Both the position numbers and the translations under genes were made by a program. Shown piece by piece: positions 1 through 6,134 of a stretch of DNA of 8,073 nt. The stretch's first letter is position 1; each line of letters begins with the position of its first letter. A model generated the notes under the pieces. The model was not told where the DNA came from. It ran no database searches and saw only the letters and a list, made by a program, of their open reading frames with translations. This DNA is from Candidatus Ethanoperedens thermophilum (GTDB lineage: Archaea; Halobacteriota; Methanosarcinia; Methanosarcinales; EX4572-44), in NCBI GenBank assembly GCA_012910725.1, contig WNEG01000092.1, forward strand, positions 1 to 8,073. Direction: 5' to 3'.

Positions 1-126
1 GTATTCGATTCTTTTGCTTTTTCTTTTCGTTTCTCGGTTTCAGATACGTACTGTTTTCTTATTGTTAAAAAATAGCCTGTGCCGTCTCCACAGGTATCTA
101 CATTCTTAACGCCTTTCTTTTTTAAG
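1..126 (-). pseudogene. 3' part of an interrupted transposase (runs off the left edge)
   Basis: On the minus strand this stretch reads KKKGVKNVDTCGDGTGYFLT and on through a Lys/Glu-rich segment with no stop to the window edge. It continues the protein encoded by 1712-2069: joining ...RNMHLLIL to KKKGVKN... gives one uninterrupted frame when the insertion sequence at 127-1711 and one TTAAG copy are removed. The Asp in the DTCGDGTGY motif is probably the first catalytic Asp of a DDE transposase; that is inferred from motif style, and I cannot name the IS family with certainty. The gene is broken by the insertion, so this half has no start of its own. The remaining catalytic residues and the end of the element lie outside the window. 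Confidence 0.8.
122..126. repeat. Target-site duplication, left copy (TTAAG)
   Basis: TTAAG abuts the left tip of the insertion sequence and recurs at 1712-1716 at its right tip. Deleting the element and one copy restores the host transposase codons ATC-TTA-AAA-AAG in frame, which supports a genuine 5-bp duplication rather than chance. Confidence 0.8.
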
Positions 127-155
127 CTCTAACTCCGCCCATTTTACGTAATAGG
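127..155 (+). repeat. Left terminal inverted repeat of the insertion sequence
   Basis: Matches the complement of 1681-1709 at 23 of 29 positions, with AACTCCG and TTTACGTAATA as exact blocks. The transposase stop codon (146-144) lies within this repeat, so the coding region ends inside the terminal repeat. Confidence 0.75.
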
Positions 156-1538
156 TAGTTCCAACTTCTCCATTATATCCCTGCTTTTCTTCGGTATCTC
201 GGATGTAACCCACTGATCCTGTATTTTAAGCCGATATACCCGCGATAGATGAATAAGAACGTCTCCGGGAGAAAATTTCTTCAGGAGTGAATTGTCTGCA
301 AGTAATCTGTAAAGCCTGTAGTAAAAAACCAGAGCAACAAAGTTTATGAACATCCAGCCCTCCATATGATAATCATCCCTCATATATGACCTATCAGCAT
401 TGAGGACGTTTTTGAAAGCATCGAACATTGTTTCTATCTCTGCTCTGCTCTTCAGCAGGTTGTAAATCCGCTCTCCGCTCTTGTCAAGATCGGTGATGAC
501 ACTTATCGTGCCCATCCGATACTGAACTTTAAAGAACGTTTCAAGCGTTTCGGCATCATTATCCTCTATCCTCGAAAGATAATCTTTTTCCTCCTCTGCT
601 TTCAAACGTTCATCCAAAAATACGGTAATCTTCCTTTCCTTTAGTTCTCCTTCCTTTAATTCATAACTGTAATACCATATTGCCCTCTTTTCAAAGAGAA
701 AATGCCCATCTAACGCTCTTCTGTCACCCTCTTGTATTTTAGTGTAATCGATCAAGGAACTATTCCTTTTTAATGGGAGAAGGTAGTGTAACCCCTCCTT
801 TTCAAGAGCAAGAACGTTATCTTCAGAATAGAATCCCTTATCGCCTATCATTGCCGTATTCTTTACGCCTGCCTCCTTTACGGTCAGCGCCAGCGATGAC
901 ACGTCACGTATAGAACCCGCTACCATACGGAAGTATGAAGGCATGCGGTGATCGAGTGAGAAGAGAAAAATCATGTGGATCTGGGGCAGAAATTCTCTTT
1001 TGCTGTTATATCCAGGCATGGAGGAGATTACATTCTCGGAGAGTGAAAATACGTGCGTCAGGTCGACTAAAAGAAAGTCGTTTCCGGAAACAAACTGTTT
1101 GAGGAACGTTTTTGTACTTTCCCGCTCCTTCCCCACATCCCCGAGCAGGTCTCCGACCACCTTTGGGGAAAGGTGCGCGTCCGGCAGTGTTTCCGAGAGA
1201 AACGATGTGGCATAATAAGACTGCAGGTTTTTGATCGGTGTATTATATAAAAGTCTGAAAACGGCGAATATGAAGAGTTCTCTCCATCTATCAGGATATA
1301 TCTCCTTAAGTTTTTCTTTGATGTCTTCGTTCGCGTCCAAAAGAAAATTGGTTGCTCCAAACTCCTTGACTGAGATATTGTCCAGGCTTTTCAGCGCTCG
1401 CTCGTGCCTGGGTTCTATCAACCCATCACGGGTAATTGTCCCAAGAAACTTCTCTGTGATCTTCTTCGCTCGTTTCTTCTCTTTGTCCCAGACGCTTGTG
1501 ACTTTGTAGAGGTAGAAATTGTTCCCGATCTTTCTTAC
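144..1538 (-). CDS. DDE transposase, IS4/IS1634-like, start codon unclear
   Basis: Transposase that would cut and rejoin the ends of the surrounding element. Counting from the TTG at 1421 as residue 1, the likely catalytic residues are D120 (LLVDLTHVF), D194 (IGDKGFYS) and E330. E330 sits in R326-x3-E330-x6-K337, the YREK signature of this superfamily, with Leu at the usual Tyr position. The frame stays open upstream of the TTG to 1583 and encodes VRKIGNNFYLYKVTSVWDKE and on through GTITRDG, which looks like the normal N-terminus of such transposases. That segment has no ATG, GTG or TTG before 1421. I therefore place the likely original start at the GTA codon (1538-1536), about 12 nt after an AGGAGG (1556-1551); it may be a mutated GTG. 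If only ordinary starts are allowed, the product is 425 aa from 1421. The gene is otherwise undamaged. Function is moderately to highly likely; whether it is expressed as a full protein is open. Confidence 0.8.
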   Translation of the reverse strand, partial: VRKIGNNFYLYKVTSVWDKEKKRAKKITEKFLGTITRDGLIEPRHERALKSLDNISVKEFGATNFLLDANEDIKEKLKEIYPDRWRELFIFAVFRLLYNTPIKNLQSYYATSFLSETLPDAHLSPKVVGDLLGDVGKERESTKTFLKQFVSGNDFLLVDLTHVFSLSENVISSMPGYNSKREFLPQIHMIFLFSLDHRMPSYFRMVAGSIRDVSSLALTVKEAGVKNTAMIGDKGFYSEDNVLALEKEGLHYLLPLKRNSSLIDYTKIQEGDRRALDGHFLFEKRAIWYYSYELKEGELKERKITVFLDERLKAEEEKDYLSRIEDNDAETLETFFKVQYRMGTISVITDLDKSGERIYNLLKSRAEIETMFDAFKNVLNADRSYMRDDYHMEGWMFINFVALVFYYRLYRLLADNSLLKKFSPGDVLIHLSRVYRLKIQDQWVTSEIPKKSRDIMEKLELPIT

Positions 1539-1608
1539 CTCGGTTCCTTTCCTCCTGTGTTCGATGACCCGGGTCCGGATGAGCTATATTGCGTACTTAC
1601 GTAATATG

Positions 1609-1619
1609 ATATATAAAAA
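1609..1619 (-). promoter_or_regulatory. TATA-like promoter of the IS transposase
   Basis: The minus strand reads TTTTTATATATC here, a good archaeal TATA box. Transcription would begin near 1588, giving a leader of about 50 nt that contains AGGAGG at 1556-1551. The box partly overlaps the inverted repeat copy at 1597-1610, so a protein bound to that repeat could block it (inference). Confidence 0.5.
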
Positions 1620-1637
1620 TTTCGATAGGTTTCCTCC

Positions 1638-1654
1638 CTTTTCTGGCAGAAAAG
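1638..1654. repeat. Hairpin upstream of the IS transposase
   Basis: Arms CTTTTCT and AGAAAAG around a GGC loop give a perfect 7-bp stem. It lies between the right terminal repeat and the transposase TATA box. In IS4-type elements such structures can shield the transposase gene from read-through transcription; that role is inferred here. Confidence 0.5.
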
Positions 1655-1680
1655 CCTCATGAAATTGTAGGACGGAAGAT

Positions 1681-1709
1681 CATATTACGTAAATTAGACG
1701 GAGTTTGGG
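1681..1709 (-). repeat. Right terminal inverted repeat of the insertion sequence
   Basis: Complement of this stretch aligns with 127-155 at 23 of 29 positions, including the exact blocks AACTCCG and TTTACGTAATA. Confidence 0.75.
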
Positions 1710-1711
1710 GA

Positions 1712-1716
1712 TTAAG
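1712..1716. repeat. Target-site duplication, right copy (TTAAG)
   Basis: Second copy of the 5-bp duplication at 122-126. Confidence 0.8.
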
Positions 1717-2069
1717 ATCAGTAGGTGCATGTTACGAATTGCTATCTCGACTTCCGGATCAGAGTACAGGCGTTCCACGGTTTTATAGTTGACATCAATT
1801 TCTGAGAGCAGAGAAAATACAGCAATCATAGACGCCATCATTCTATTGCTTTTTCCAAATAGATCCTTTAATAAAAGAATTGTGAGTTTTTGTTTGGTCT
1901 CGAGGTCCGTTTTTCTCCCTCGCCTTCTACGAGTCTCAAAGTTTGTTGCTTCATCTATCAAAGGTTCAAGATTCTTAATTGCTCTTTTTACTCGATTCAT
2001 TAATCGTTGCTCATACGTCCGCCAATCCCGTTTCTTTTCTTCTTTGTTTTCCTTATATTCATCAAGCAT
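1712..2069 (-). pseudogene. 5' part of a transposase split by the insertion sequence
   Basis: Starts at ATG 2069 and encodes a basic N-terminal region (RRRRGRKTDLETKQK), then LLLKDLFGKSNRMMASMIAV, SLLSEIDVNYKTVERLYSDP and RNMHLLIL, at which point the frame runs into the insertion sequence and stops at 1680. The last ten codons (IPKLRLIYVI) are IS sequence, not gene. The rest of the protein resumes at 126-1. Together they form one transposase of a family common in methanogen and ANME genomes by style; I do not assign a formal IS family. Disruption is by insertion alone: no other stop or frameshift is visible in the retained part, so the event seems fairly recent. The outer element's own ends are not identifiable in 2070-2257. 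Confidence 0.8.
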
Positions 2070-2226
2070 GAGAAAAGAATAACACCCTATGGAAATGGAG
2101 CTAAGATTGATGCCCCAAAAAGATACATGAAAAAAAGAGTGTTTGTAATTGTACTAAAAGATTGAAGTCTTACCTGTTCAATGACATCTTCTATTTTTGT
2201 CCTACAATCATTACAAATCCAAAACA

Positions 2227-2257
2227 TTTAAATACAGATCTAATCTAAATACAGTAT
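2227..2257 (+). promoter_or_regulatory. vapBC promoter with possible operator
   Basis: TTTAAATA at 2227-2234 is a TATA box centred about 27 bp before the ATG at 2258, so transcription should start at or next to the ATG and the message would be leaderless; no Shine-Dalgarno sequence is present. Overlapping and following the box are two copies of AAATACAG (2230-2237 and 2247-2254) around an AGATCT palindrome (2236-2241). This is a plausible site for autoregulation by the VapB-VapC complex (inference). Confidence 0.6.
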
Positions 2258-2497
2258 ATGGGAACAATCACTATAAACGTTAAAGACGAAGTGGAAAAAG
2301 AATTCAGAGCGGTTGCTGTTATCGCTCACGGAGATAAAAAGGGATATTTGGGAAAATCGGTAACTGAAGCAATGCAAAAATGGATAAACGAAAAGAAACA
2401 GGAAAAGATAGCAGAAAGGGAGCTAAGACTATTGGAGAGGGGATTTAACTTTGGAAAAAGGTTGTATGGGGCAAGAGAAGAATTATATGATCGGTGA
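2258..2497 (+). CDS. vapB: VapB-type antitoxin
   Basis: 79-aa, highly charged protein. It begins with a short strand (TITINVKDEV), followed by two predicted helices (EKEFRAVAV and GKSVTEAMQKWINE), the layout of ribbon-helix-helix-like DNA-binding antitoxins. The C-terminal half is basic/acidic helix (ERELRLLERGFNFGKRLYGA) that would wrap the toxin. It overlaps the PIN-domain gene by 11 bp, the usual arrangement of vapBC operons, which is the main reason for the name. It should neutralise the VapC ribonuclease and, with it, repress their shared promoter. The ATG start is supported by the TATA spacing. Function as antitoxin is likely; the exact antitoxin family is less sure. Confidence 0.8.
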   Translation: MGTITINVKDEVEKEFRAVAVIAHGDKKGYLGKSVTEAMQKWINEKKQEKIAERELRLLERGFNFGKRLYGAREELYDR

Positions 2498-2930
2498 AAT
2501 CTCTCTGATCGATACAAATATGCTGGTATATGCGTATGATAAAAGTGAAGGGGAGAAGCATGAAATATGTAAGCGTTTGATCGATGGATGCTGGAGATTG
2601 AGGGAGAAGTATGGCATCTCGATACAGAATTTATCAGAGTTTTATGTCATCATCACAAAGAAGATTGAAAATCCTGTACCTGTAGAAACGGCAAAAGAAA
2701 TTATAGGGGATATTATCAAGTTTCAAAACTGGATGGTTATGGATTACGATGCACGTACCATTCTTTCAGCGATTGAAATAAATATGGCGTATGGAGTGCA
2801 TTACTGGGATGCTTTGATTGCAGCAACAATGAGGGAAAATAACATATTCAACATCTTCACGGAAGACAGTGATTTCAAGAGTATTCCATGGTTAAAGGTT
2901 GTAAATCCTTTTGAATCTATGCTGGATTAA
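2487..2930 (+). CDS. vapC: VapC-type PIN-domain ribonuclease toxin
   Basis: 147-aa PIN-domain protein. The four acidic positions of the fold are all present: D9 (SLIDTNMLVYAYD), E51 (NLSEFYVII), D108 (HYWDALIAAT) and D127 or D129 (FTEDSDF). They would bind the metal ions used to cut RNA; VapC toxins typically cut tRNA or rRNA and stop translation. Length is normal for VapC. I chose ATG 2487 because the PIN core begins at once after it (LIDTN at residue 7) and the overlap with the antitoxin stop (2495-2497) is short, which suits translational coupling; ATGs at 2451 and 2466 are in frame but would add only antitoxin-overlapping sequence. No damage is seen, so the pair looks functional. Confidence 0.88.
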   Translation: MIGEISLIDTNMLVYAYDKSEGEKHEICKRLIDGCWRLREKYGISIQNLSEFYVIITKKIENPVPVETAKEIIGDIIKFQNWMVMDYDARTILSAIEINMAYGVHYWDALIAATMRENNIFNIFTEDSDFKSIPWLKVVNPFESMLD

Positions 2931-2951
2931 CATGCAACCCTCTAAAAATTC

Positions 2952-3128
2952 GTGTTTGATGTCAGCATAACATTCCTCGCATCAACAGTTGCCCTGTCAC
3001 TTTGCTTCATCGTAACCATCCTCCGGGGGTGGTATCCTGACGCAGGCGATTCCGCGATTATGCCAGATGACATCCGCGCTCTATGGGATCGCAATTGGTA
3101 TTTCAGTAGCGATGATCAAGTAGGCTAA
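2952..3128 (+). pseudogene. Small membrane-like ORF, possible remnant of an ABC permease C-terminus
   Basis: GTG-started 58-codon ORF. It encodes one hydrophobic segment (SITFLASTVALSLCFIVTIL) followed by RGWYPDAGDSAIMPDDIRAL. The spacing G-x-YP-x8-P followed closely by AL recalls the end of MacB/FtsX-type ABC permeases (GxYPARxAxxxxPxxAL), but the conserved Arg/Ala residues are missing. A second frame (3072-3128) also reads as a short hydrophobic peptide, so the stretch may be a frameshifted relic. No ribosome binding site or clear promoter is seen. Codons here are richer in G/C at third positions than in vapBC. It could also be a real small membrane protein or chance; identity is weak. Confidence 0.3.
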
Positions 3129-3139
3129 AATATTTATGA

Positions 3140-3420
3140 CAGTATCTCCGAAAAAAATTGACCATATATTTATCAGGTAAGGAAGATTTAACTTTTAAGG
3201 CATTCATTATAGAGATGTATGAGATAAAGAGCGAAAGAGTTGAACGGAAAGAGGGGAAATCCGCAGGGGGCACTGCATAGACACCTGTGTGCTATGCGGT
3301 GATCAGGCCATTGAAACATCCAGGGTTCAGTAGTAATATATCCACCTTAACTTTTTCCTTCTCAAAAAAACAGAGGGCTGGCTTGGGCTTTCTTAACCGG
3401 TTTTTAGATTGGAGATACTG
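3140..3420. mobile_element. Gene-free stretch bounded by 10-bp inverted repeats (possible MITE or IS relic)
   Basis: CAGTATCTCC at 3140-3149 recurs exactly in inverse orientation at 3411-3420, right beside the hel308 stop codon. Between them I see no convincing gene: only a 17-codon ATG frame at 3217. Inside is a hairpin (3275-3297) with arms GCATAG and CTATGC extended by ACA/TGT with one bulged G. The layout resembles a small non-autonomous element, but I find no target-site duplication and no related transposase in the window, so this is tentative. Confidence 0.3.
3364..3370 (-). terminator. Poly-T terminator candidate for hel308
   Basis: About 57 nt after the hel308 stop the transcript reads CTGTTTTTTTGAG. 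A run of seven T without a strong hairpin is a typical archaeal termination signal. Confidence 0.4.
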
Positions 3421-3426
3421 ATCCAT

Positions 3427-5622
3427 TCAACCGTTTTGTAGATGATTTAGATGATCCAGAACCTTTTCTGCTATCCCGGGTCCAATGACTTTTGTAAGCT
3501 CTGCGTGTGTGGTATTTGCTATCTGTTTAGCGCTGTGGTAGCCTGCATTGTAGAGTTTTCGTGCTCTTACCCTTCCTATATCTTTGATTTGTATTAGTGG
3601 TAAGAGTTCTTTGTGTGCGCCATACGTGATACGTTCTGTTAGCTTTTGCATCTGTTCTGCCTGGGGGTATCCAAGTGTTCGTGCAATCTCTCCTGCTGCA
3701 TGTGCAATCCATTGTGCTGTTTCGCTCAAGTTTCTAATATCACCTTCCCCGATGTTGTATTTAGTACAGATGTCGTTTTCTGGTGTTTCATTTATCCATT
3801 CATATAATAGAGCTGCTGTTTTGATTTCCGCAAGATACCATTCATAGTCACCGTCATTGAGTTTATTATAATCCACACCTACTCGTTTATTTTCTGCACT
3901 TGATTGCTGCGCAATCAAGAGTTGCCGGTTAGTTTCTGCTTGCGTTGTATGCAGCTCATTGTAATGGCGTTTAATGAATTGATCTACCCACGTATAATCA
4001 GCTCTTCTCAAATAAAGTGGTCTCATGTCTGGTGTCTTGCAGATTACCTGCAGAAGAGCAAGGTCGCAAGTTTCACTGTTTTCCGATAGTTCGCTGACTA
4101 TTATGTCTGCTGATAATGGGTCAAGGTACAGCTTTGATATAAGGGTGCCAAGTTCTGTCGGGTAAAAGTTGTTGTCGTCCCGGGTTATCATCTTACTGTT
4201 TTCAAGAAATACCAGTACTTTTTGAAGCGATTCCTGTATGCCCCATGTCTGCTGTTGATGTGCATAGAGGGTTCTCGCTATAAAATTGTTAAGTTCTTCT
4301 GTTGTTTGCACAAAACCAGTTACGATGAGTGAAAGGATGTGAGTTCGAAGCGATGGCTCACTTGCAAGTTTTGACCATATAGTTTCAGGTTCTCCATGCA
4401 GGTAATTATTTTCTACCCATTCCGCCTCTTTATCACTTTTAACAATCGTTACTGCTTCCCCATAAGGGTCAAGCGTGGGTCTACCTGCTCTTCCTGCCAT
4501 CTGTTTATATTCGAGCACTGGTATAGGCACAGAGCCATAATTGGGGTTGTATCGCCTGTACCCGCGTATGATAACCTGTCTTGCTGGAAGGTTCAAGCCT
4601 GCTGCAAGCGTTGGCGTGCTTGTAATGACTTTGAGGATGCCTTTTCGATAAGCGTCTTCAATGATGGAACGCTGCCTGGTTGTAAGTCCTGCATGATGGA
4701 ACGCTGCCCCGTCCTCGATGCACGCGGCAAGTGCAATAGTCGCATCTGTTTCACTGGTAGCACGGAAGGATGCTGCTGTTTGTTTTAGCTCAAGCAAAAG
4801 CTCTTTGTCGAGAATGTGCTTTATCGCTTTTGCGATCCGTTTAGCGCTTGCTTCAGCATTTCTGCGTGAACTTTCGAATACAAGACATTGGCCACCCCCC
4901 ATTAATGTATTTATTACGAGATTGACCGTAGCATCTCTATCCACCTGTTCAATATTTTTATTTGTTCCGTCTTTATATCTTATAACATCTTTGAAAAATG
5001 TGCCCTCATTTAATTCTATAGGCCTCCAGGTACTGGTAACAACTCTCGCTTTGAGCCAGTCTGCTATCTCTCCTGCGTTTCCGATAGTAGCTGAGAGTGC
5101 AATAATTTGGATTTGTTTATTACTTTGAAGCTTGGAAAGTATCACTTCGAGTGTGGGCCCCCTGTTTGCTGAATCTATTAGATGCACCTCGTCAGCCACA
5201 ACGACCGTTATCCCTGACATCCACGATGCCCCATTTCTAATCAGTGAATCGACCTTTTCAGATGTTGCAACAATCACATCGTTGTTCGCAAGCCATTCAT
5301 CTCTTGAATCAAACTCCCCGGTAGAGATGCCAGCGCGTATTCCAATCTCACTAAATTTCTTAAAATGCTCGTATTTTTCTGATGCAAGTGCCCTGAGTGG
5401 CACGATATAAAGTGCTTTACCGCCTTTGAGTATGCTGGTCAGCATGGCAAGCTCTGCTATTAGCGTTTTCCCTGATGCTGTTGGTATTGCTGCAAGAAGG
5501 TTCACACCATCAAGGACACCGGTTCTGATTGCTTCTTCCTGTGGTGGATACAGTTGTGTAAGTCCCTGCTTGATATAAAAATTTTTTATTTTCTCGAGAA
5601 TTGGTAATTCTTGTATGTGCAT
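3427..5622 (-). CDS. hel308: Hel308-type superfamily 2 DNA helicase
   Basis: 731-aa ATP-dependent 3'-5' DNA helicase that acts on stalled or damaged replication forks and in recombination; a core archaeal repair protein. Motifs in order: Q motif YPPQ (25-28), Walker A IPTASGKT (46-53), Ia PLRALASEK, motif II DEVH (144-147; DEIH or DEVH is usual), motif III SAT (177-179), motif IV QCLVFESSRR, motif V TPTLAAGLNLPAR, motif VI QMAGRAGR (374-381). Then come the winged-helix region, the ratchet domain (EIKTAALLYEWINE region) and a C-terminal helix-hairpin-helix (about 679-719, IGRVRARKLYNAGY to IGPGIAEKV). ATG 5622 was chosen because HIQELPI is the usual family start and the TATA box implies transcription begins near 5628; a GTG at 5640 is in frame but would precede it. 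Residues 557-577 are encoded by a palindromic repeat also present at 7885-8057 and lie in a region that appears longer than usual for the family. Otherwise intact. Confidence 0.95.
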   Translation of the reverse strand: MHIQELPILEKIKNFYIKQGLTQLYPPQEEAIRTGVLDGVNLLAAIPTASGKTLIAELAMLTSILKGGKALYIVPLRALASEKYEHFKKFSEIGIRAGISTGEFDSRDEWLANNDVIVATSEKVDSLIRNGASWMSGITVVVADEVHLIDSANRGPTLEVILSKLQSNKQIQIIALSATIGNAGEIADWLKARVVTSTWRPIELNEGTFFKDVIRYKDGTNKNIEQVDRDATVNLVINTLMGGGQCLVFESSRRNAEASAKRIAKAIKHILDKELLLELKQTAASFRATSETDATIALAACIEDGAAFHHAGLTTRQRSIIEDAYRKGILKVITSTPTLAAGLNLPARQVIIRGYRRYNPNYGSVPIPVLEYKQMAGRAGRPTLDPYGEAVTIVKSDKEAEWVENNYLHGEPETIWSKLASEPSLRTHILSLIVTGFVQTTEELNNFIARTLYAHQQQTWGIQESLQKVLVFLENSKMITRDDNNFYPTELGTLISKLYLDPLSADIIVSELSENSETCDLALLQVICKTPDMRPLYLRRADYTWVDQFIKRHYNELHTTQAETNRQLLIAQQSSAENKRVGVDYNKLNDGDYEWYLAEIKTAALLYEWINETPENDICTKYNIGEGDIRNLSETAQWIAHAAGEIARTLGYPQAEQMQKLTERITYGAHKELLPLIQIKDIGRVRARKLYNAGYHSAKQIANTTHAELTKVIGPGIAEKVLDHLNHLQNG
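3894..3954. repeat. Palindromic repeat inside hel308, related to the 7885-8057 array
   Basis: Hairpin arms CTTGATTGC (3899-3907) and GCAATCAAG (3911-3919) around TGC, then a spacer, then 3936-3954, which is identical to 7941-7959 and 8037-8055. The array copies have the same arms around TAGC, and a spacer 6 bases shorter. It is translated in hel308 as LHTTQAETNRQ followed by LLIAQQSSAE with no frame disruption. Flanking the hairpin are two related 14-mers at 3884-3897 and 3926-3939 (12 of 14 alike), exactly 42 bp apart, i.e. 14 codons; in protein these read AENKR and AETNR. Confidence 0.8.
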
Positions 5623-5647
5623 TGTATGGGTAACAATCACACCTCAA

Positions 5648-5658
5648 TACATAAATAG
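5648..5658 (-). promoter_or_regulatory. TATA box of hel308
   Basis: Minus strand reads CTATTTATGTA. A start about 25 bp downstream falls near 5628, six bases before ATG 5622, so the message would have almost no leader. GAGGTG at 5645-5640 would then lie upstream of the transcript. Confidence 0.5.
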
Positions 5659-5710
5659 ATTGATGGCACGTGTTTGGTAAAGGTAAAACAAGAAAAATGG
5701 ATAGTAGAAA

Positions 5711-5857
5711 ACGATAGAAGTGCAAAACCTGACAAAAACGTTTAACGGAAAAATGGCGCTTAATGGAATCAGCTTTGAAGTGAAAGAAGGCGAGATATTC
5801 GGATATCTTGGCCCCAACGGAACAGGAAAGACAATATTGTACTGGAGAAAATCATGA
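5711..5857 (+). pseudogene. Truncated ABC transporter ATPase, N-terminus only
   Basis: Encodes IEVQNLTKTFNGKMALNGIS then FEVKEGEIFGYLGPNGTGKT: the start of an ABC ATP-binding subunit up to and including Walker A, followed by ILYWRKS and a stop at 5855-5857. Signature, Walker B and the rest (about 200 residues) are missing. The position of the expected initiator Met before IEVQ is ACG (5711-5713), one base from ATG; an in-frame GTG at 5720 is the only ordinary start. Lost start plus truncation mark it as a dead fragment. It lies between the hel308 promoter and a RelE pseudogene, with its 3' end facing the latter. Confidence 0.75.
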
Positions 5858-5876
5858 TGGGTTACTAAACAGGATT

Positions 5877-6133
5877 TTATGATTTTTTGTATTTATGCCC
5901 AAATATAATCTTTTCCAGATAGAGTTCTTTTTTGTTGGTGTCGTATGAAAAAATGATTCTCAATTTATTGATCCATAATCTGCAGCTTCCACTTTACTCA
6001 TAATGCAAGTGCCTGTATCTTACAGGATTTTGAGCAACTTCTTCAATCTTATCTTTGATTTATTCTGGAACTGTTTGTCAACTTTCCTGAAATCTTTTGA
6101 GAACTCAGCAGTCGGAAGTATTTTATAACTCAT
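5877..6133 (-). pseudogene. RelE/ParE-like toxin pseudogene (frameshift plus nonsense)
   Basis: From ATG 6133 the frame gives MSYKILPTAEFSKDFRKVDK and on, then diverges and stops at 6022-6020. Reading one base over from about 6060 restores a RelE-type protein: KIEEVAQNPVRYRHLHYE, a TAA, then SGSCRLWINKLRIIFSYD, TNKKELYLEKII, FGHKY and a stop at 5879-5877. Two lesions explain this: one A lost from an AAAA run near 6070, and a stop codon (about 5988) where a sense codon such as TTA is expected. The repaired product would be about 85 aa, the normal RelE length, and would be a ribosome-dependent mRNA-cleaving toxin. It begins one base after the upstream antitoxin-like gene ends. As it stands it cannot make a full toxin. 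Confidence 0.85.
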
Positions 6134-6134
6134 T

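Larger units (their letters stand above)
1597..1692. repeat. 14-bp perfect inverted repeat within the IS right end
   Basis: TTACGTAATATGAT at 1597-1610 is repeated in inverse orientation at 1679-1692, the inner part of the right terminal repeat; a third partial copy (first 10 bases) lies at 144-153 in the left terminal repeat. The repeats enclose the hairpin at 1638-1654. They may be extra transposase binding sites. Confidence 0.65.
127..1711 (-). mobile_element. Insertion sequence, IS4/IS1634-like, nested in another transposase gene
   Basis: A 1585-bp element holding one transposase on the minus strand. Its ends carry imperfect inverted repeats (127-155 against the complement of 1681-1709, 23 of 29 positions alike, with the core TTTACGTAATA exact). 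It is flanked by TTAAG direct repeats. Size, single ORF, a 5-bp duplication and a DDE transposase with R-x3-E-x6-K near its end all fit IS4/IS1634-type elements. The right tip has two extra bases (1710-1711) beyond the aligned inverted repeat, so the exact right boundary is 1709 or 1711; the duplication favours 1711. Near the right end lie the transposase promoter, a hairpin (1638-1654) and a second copy of the inner terminal repeat (1597-1610). Confidence 0.85.

Noticed and set aside
76..94. CCTGTG/CACAGG hairpin
   Set aside because: Lies within the coding remnant of the outer transposase (GDGTG motif region), so probably chance.
1664..2208. 10-bp inverted repeat ATTGTAGGAC / GTCCTACAAT at 1664-1673 and 2199-2208
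   Set aside because: One copy is inside the inner insertion sequence and the other outside it, so the two do not bound a sensible element; likely chance.
3217..3270. 17-codon ATG frame followed by a hairpin, like a leader peptide with attenuator
   Set aside because: No downstream plus-strand gene for it to control; the next gene is on the opposite strand.
3300..3330. ATTGAAAC, the end motif of many CRISPR repeats, at about 3312
   Set aside because: A single occurrence with no repeat-spacer periodicity around it.
4396..5410. Several plus-strand open frames of 90-136 codons opposite hel308
   Set aside because: Antisense shadows of a strongly coding gene; low-complexity or Cys/Ser-rich translations without family features.
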